In this document: positions 5,124-5,151 of the stretch, piece by piece
Layout of the letters: every line of letters starts with the position of its first letter
Position numbering within the stretch: the first letter of the stretch is position 1
Assembly: GCA_900770335.1 (NCBI GenBank)
Contig: CAAGKD010000158.1
Span: 1 to 5,151, forward strand
Source of the DNA: an uncultured Sutterella sp.
GTDB taxonomy: Bacteria > Pseudomonadota > Gammaproteobacteria > Burkholderiales > Burkholderiaceae_F
Reading direction: 5' to 3'
Length of the DNA: 5,151 nt
The notes under the pieces: generated by a model
The model's input: the letters and a program-made list of their open reading frames with translations, nothing else
The model's database searches: none
What the model was told of the DNA's origin: nothing
Translations under genes and position numbers: made by a program

Positions 5124-5151
5124 AGATCGGAAGAGCACACGTCTGAACTCC
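5124..5151. other. Illumina TruSeq adapter remnant at the contig end (artefact)
   Basis: The final 28 bases, beginning AGATCGGAAGAGC and continuing ACACGTCTGAACTCC, are identical to the start of the Illumina TruSeq Read 1 adapter. They are not genomic. Real sequence ends at about 5123. The minus-strand translation of this segment begins MCSSDL, a peptide typical of adapter contamination in predicted proteins. Confidence 0.97.

Noticed and set aside
4250..5140. A 296-codon minus-strand frame beginning MCSSDL
   Set aside because: Its start lies in Illumina adapter sequence, and it is out of frame with the recognisable MFS transporter.

Overview
The window is a GC-rich bacterial segment (by eye about two thirds G+C) with densely packed genes. 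It carries proteobacterial families: a CreA-family lipoprotein, a FeoC-like regulator with a Fur-box-like operator, a CynX/NimT-type transporter, and a short CstA of the kind common in anaerobes. A betaproteobacterium resembling the gut Sutterellaceae would fit, but that is an inference from family flavour only. The right end stops in Illumina adapter sequence, so this looks like a whole metagenomic or draft contig. Genes are cut at both ends.

Left part (1-1348): the 5' end of a class I/II PLP aminotransferase reads leftward off the contig. A 281-bp divergent intergenic region separates it from two rightward genes, the CreA-family lipoprotein (428-946) and a FeoC-like winged-helix protein with a four-cysteine cluster (1088-1348). 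The FeoC-like gene has a TACAAT -10 element and, just upstream, a 19-bp site matching the classical Fur box at 14 of 19 positions. No feoA or feoB is visible.

Middle (1349-1674): no convincing protein gene, but a coherent set of RNA-gene signals on the plus strand. These are a promoter-like pair (TTGCGT, 17 nt, CATACT), a closing helix of 11 bp between 1419-1429 and 1557-1567, an extension of that helix, and an intrinsic terminator with a GAAA loop and T5 tract (1576-1604). I interpret this as an unannotated structured small RNA of about 185 nt. It is the most interesting element here.

Right part (1675-5151): three leftward genes that probably form separate transcription units. First in transcription order is a CynX/NimT-like MFS transporter, truncated at its N terminus by the contig end and followed by a probable terminator (4191-4228). 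Next, after an AT-rich region and a long leader, comes cstA (2279-3949), a transporter of the carbon-starvation family expected to import pyruvate or peptides. It is followed by a very strong terminator (2153-2209). Last is an unrecognised 125-residue, three-helix membrane protein (1675-2052) with its own possible promoter.

The gene set reads as ordinary nutrient uptake and iron regulation. No mobile element, CRISPR array, tRNA or rRNA was seen.
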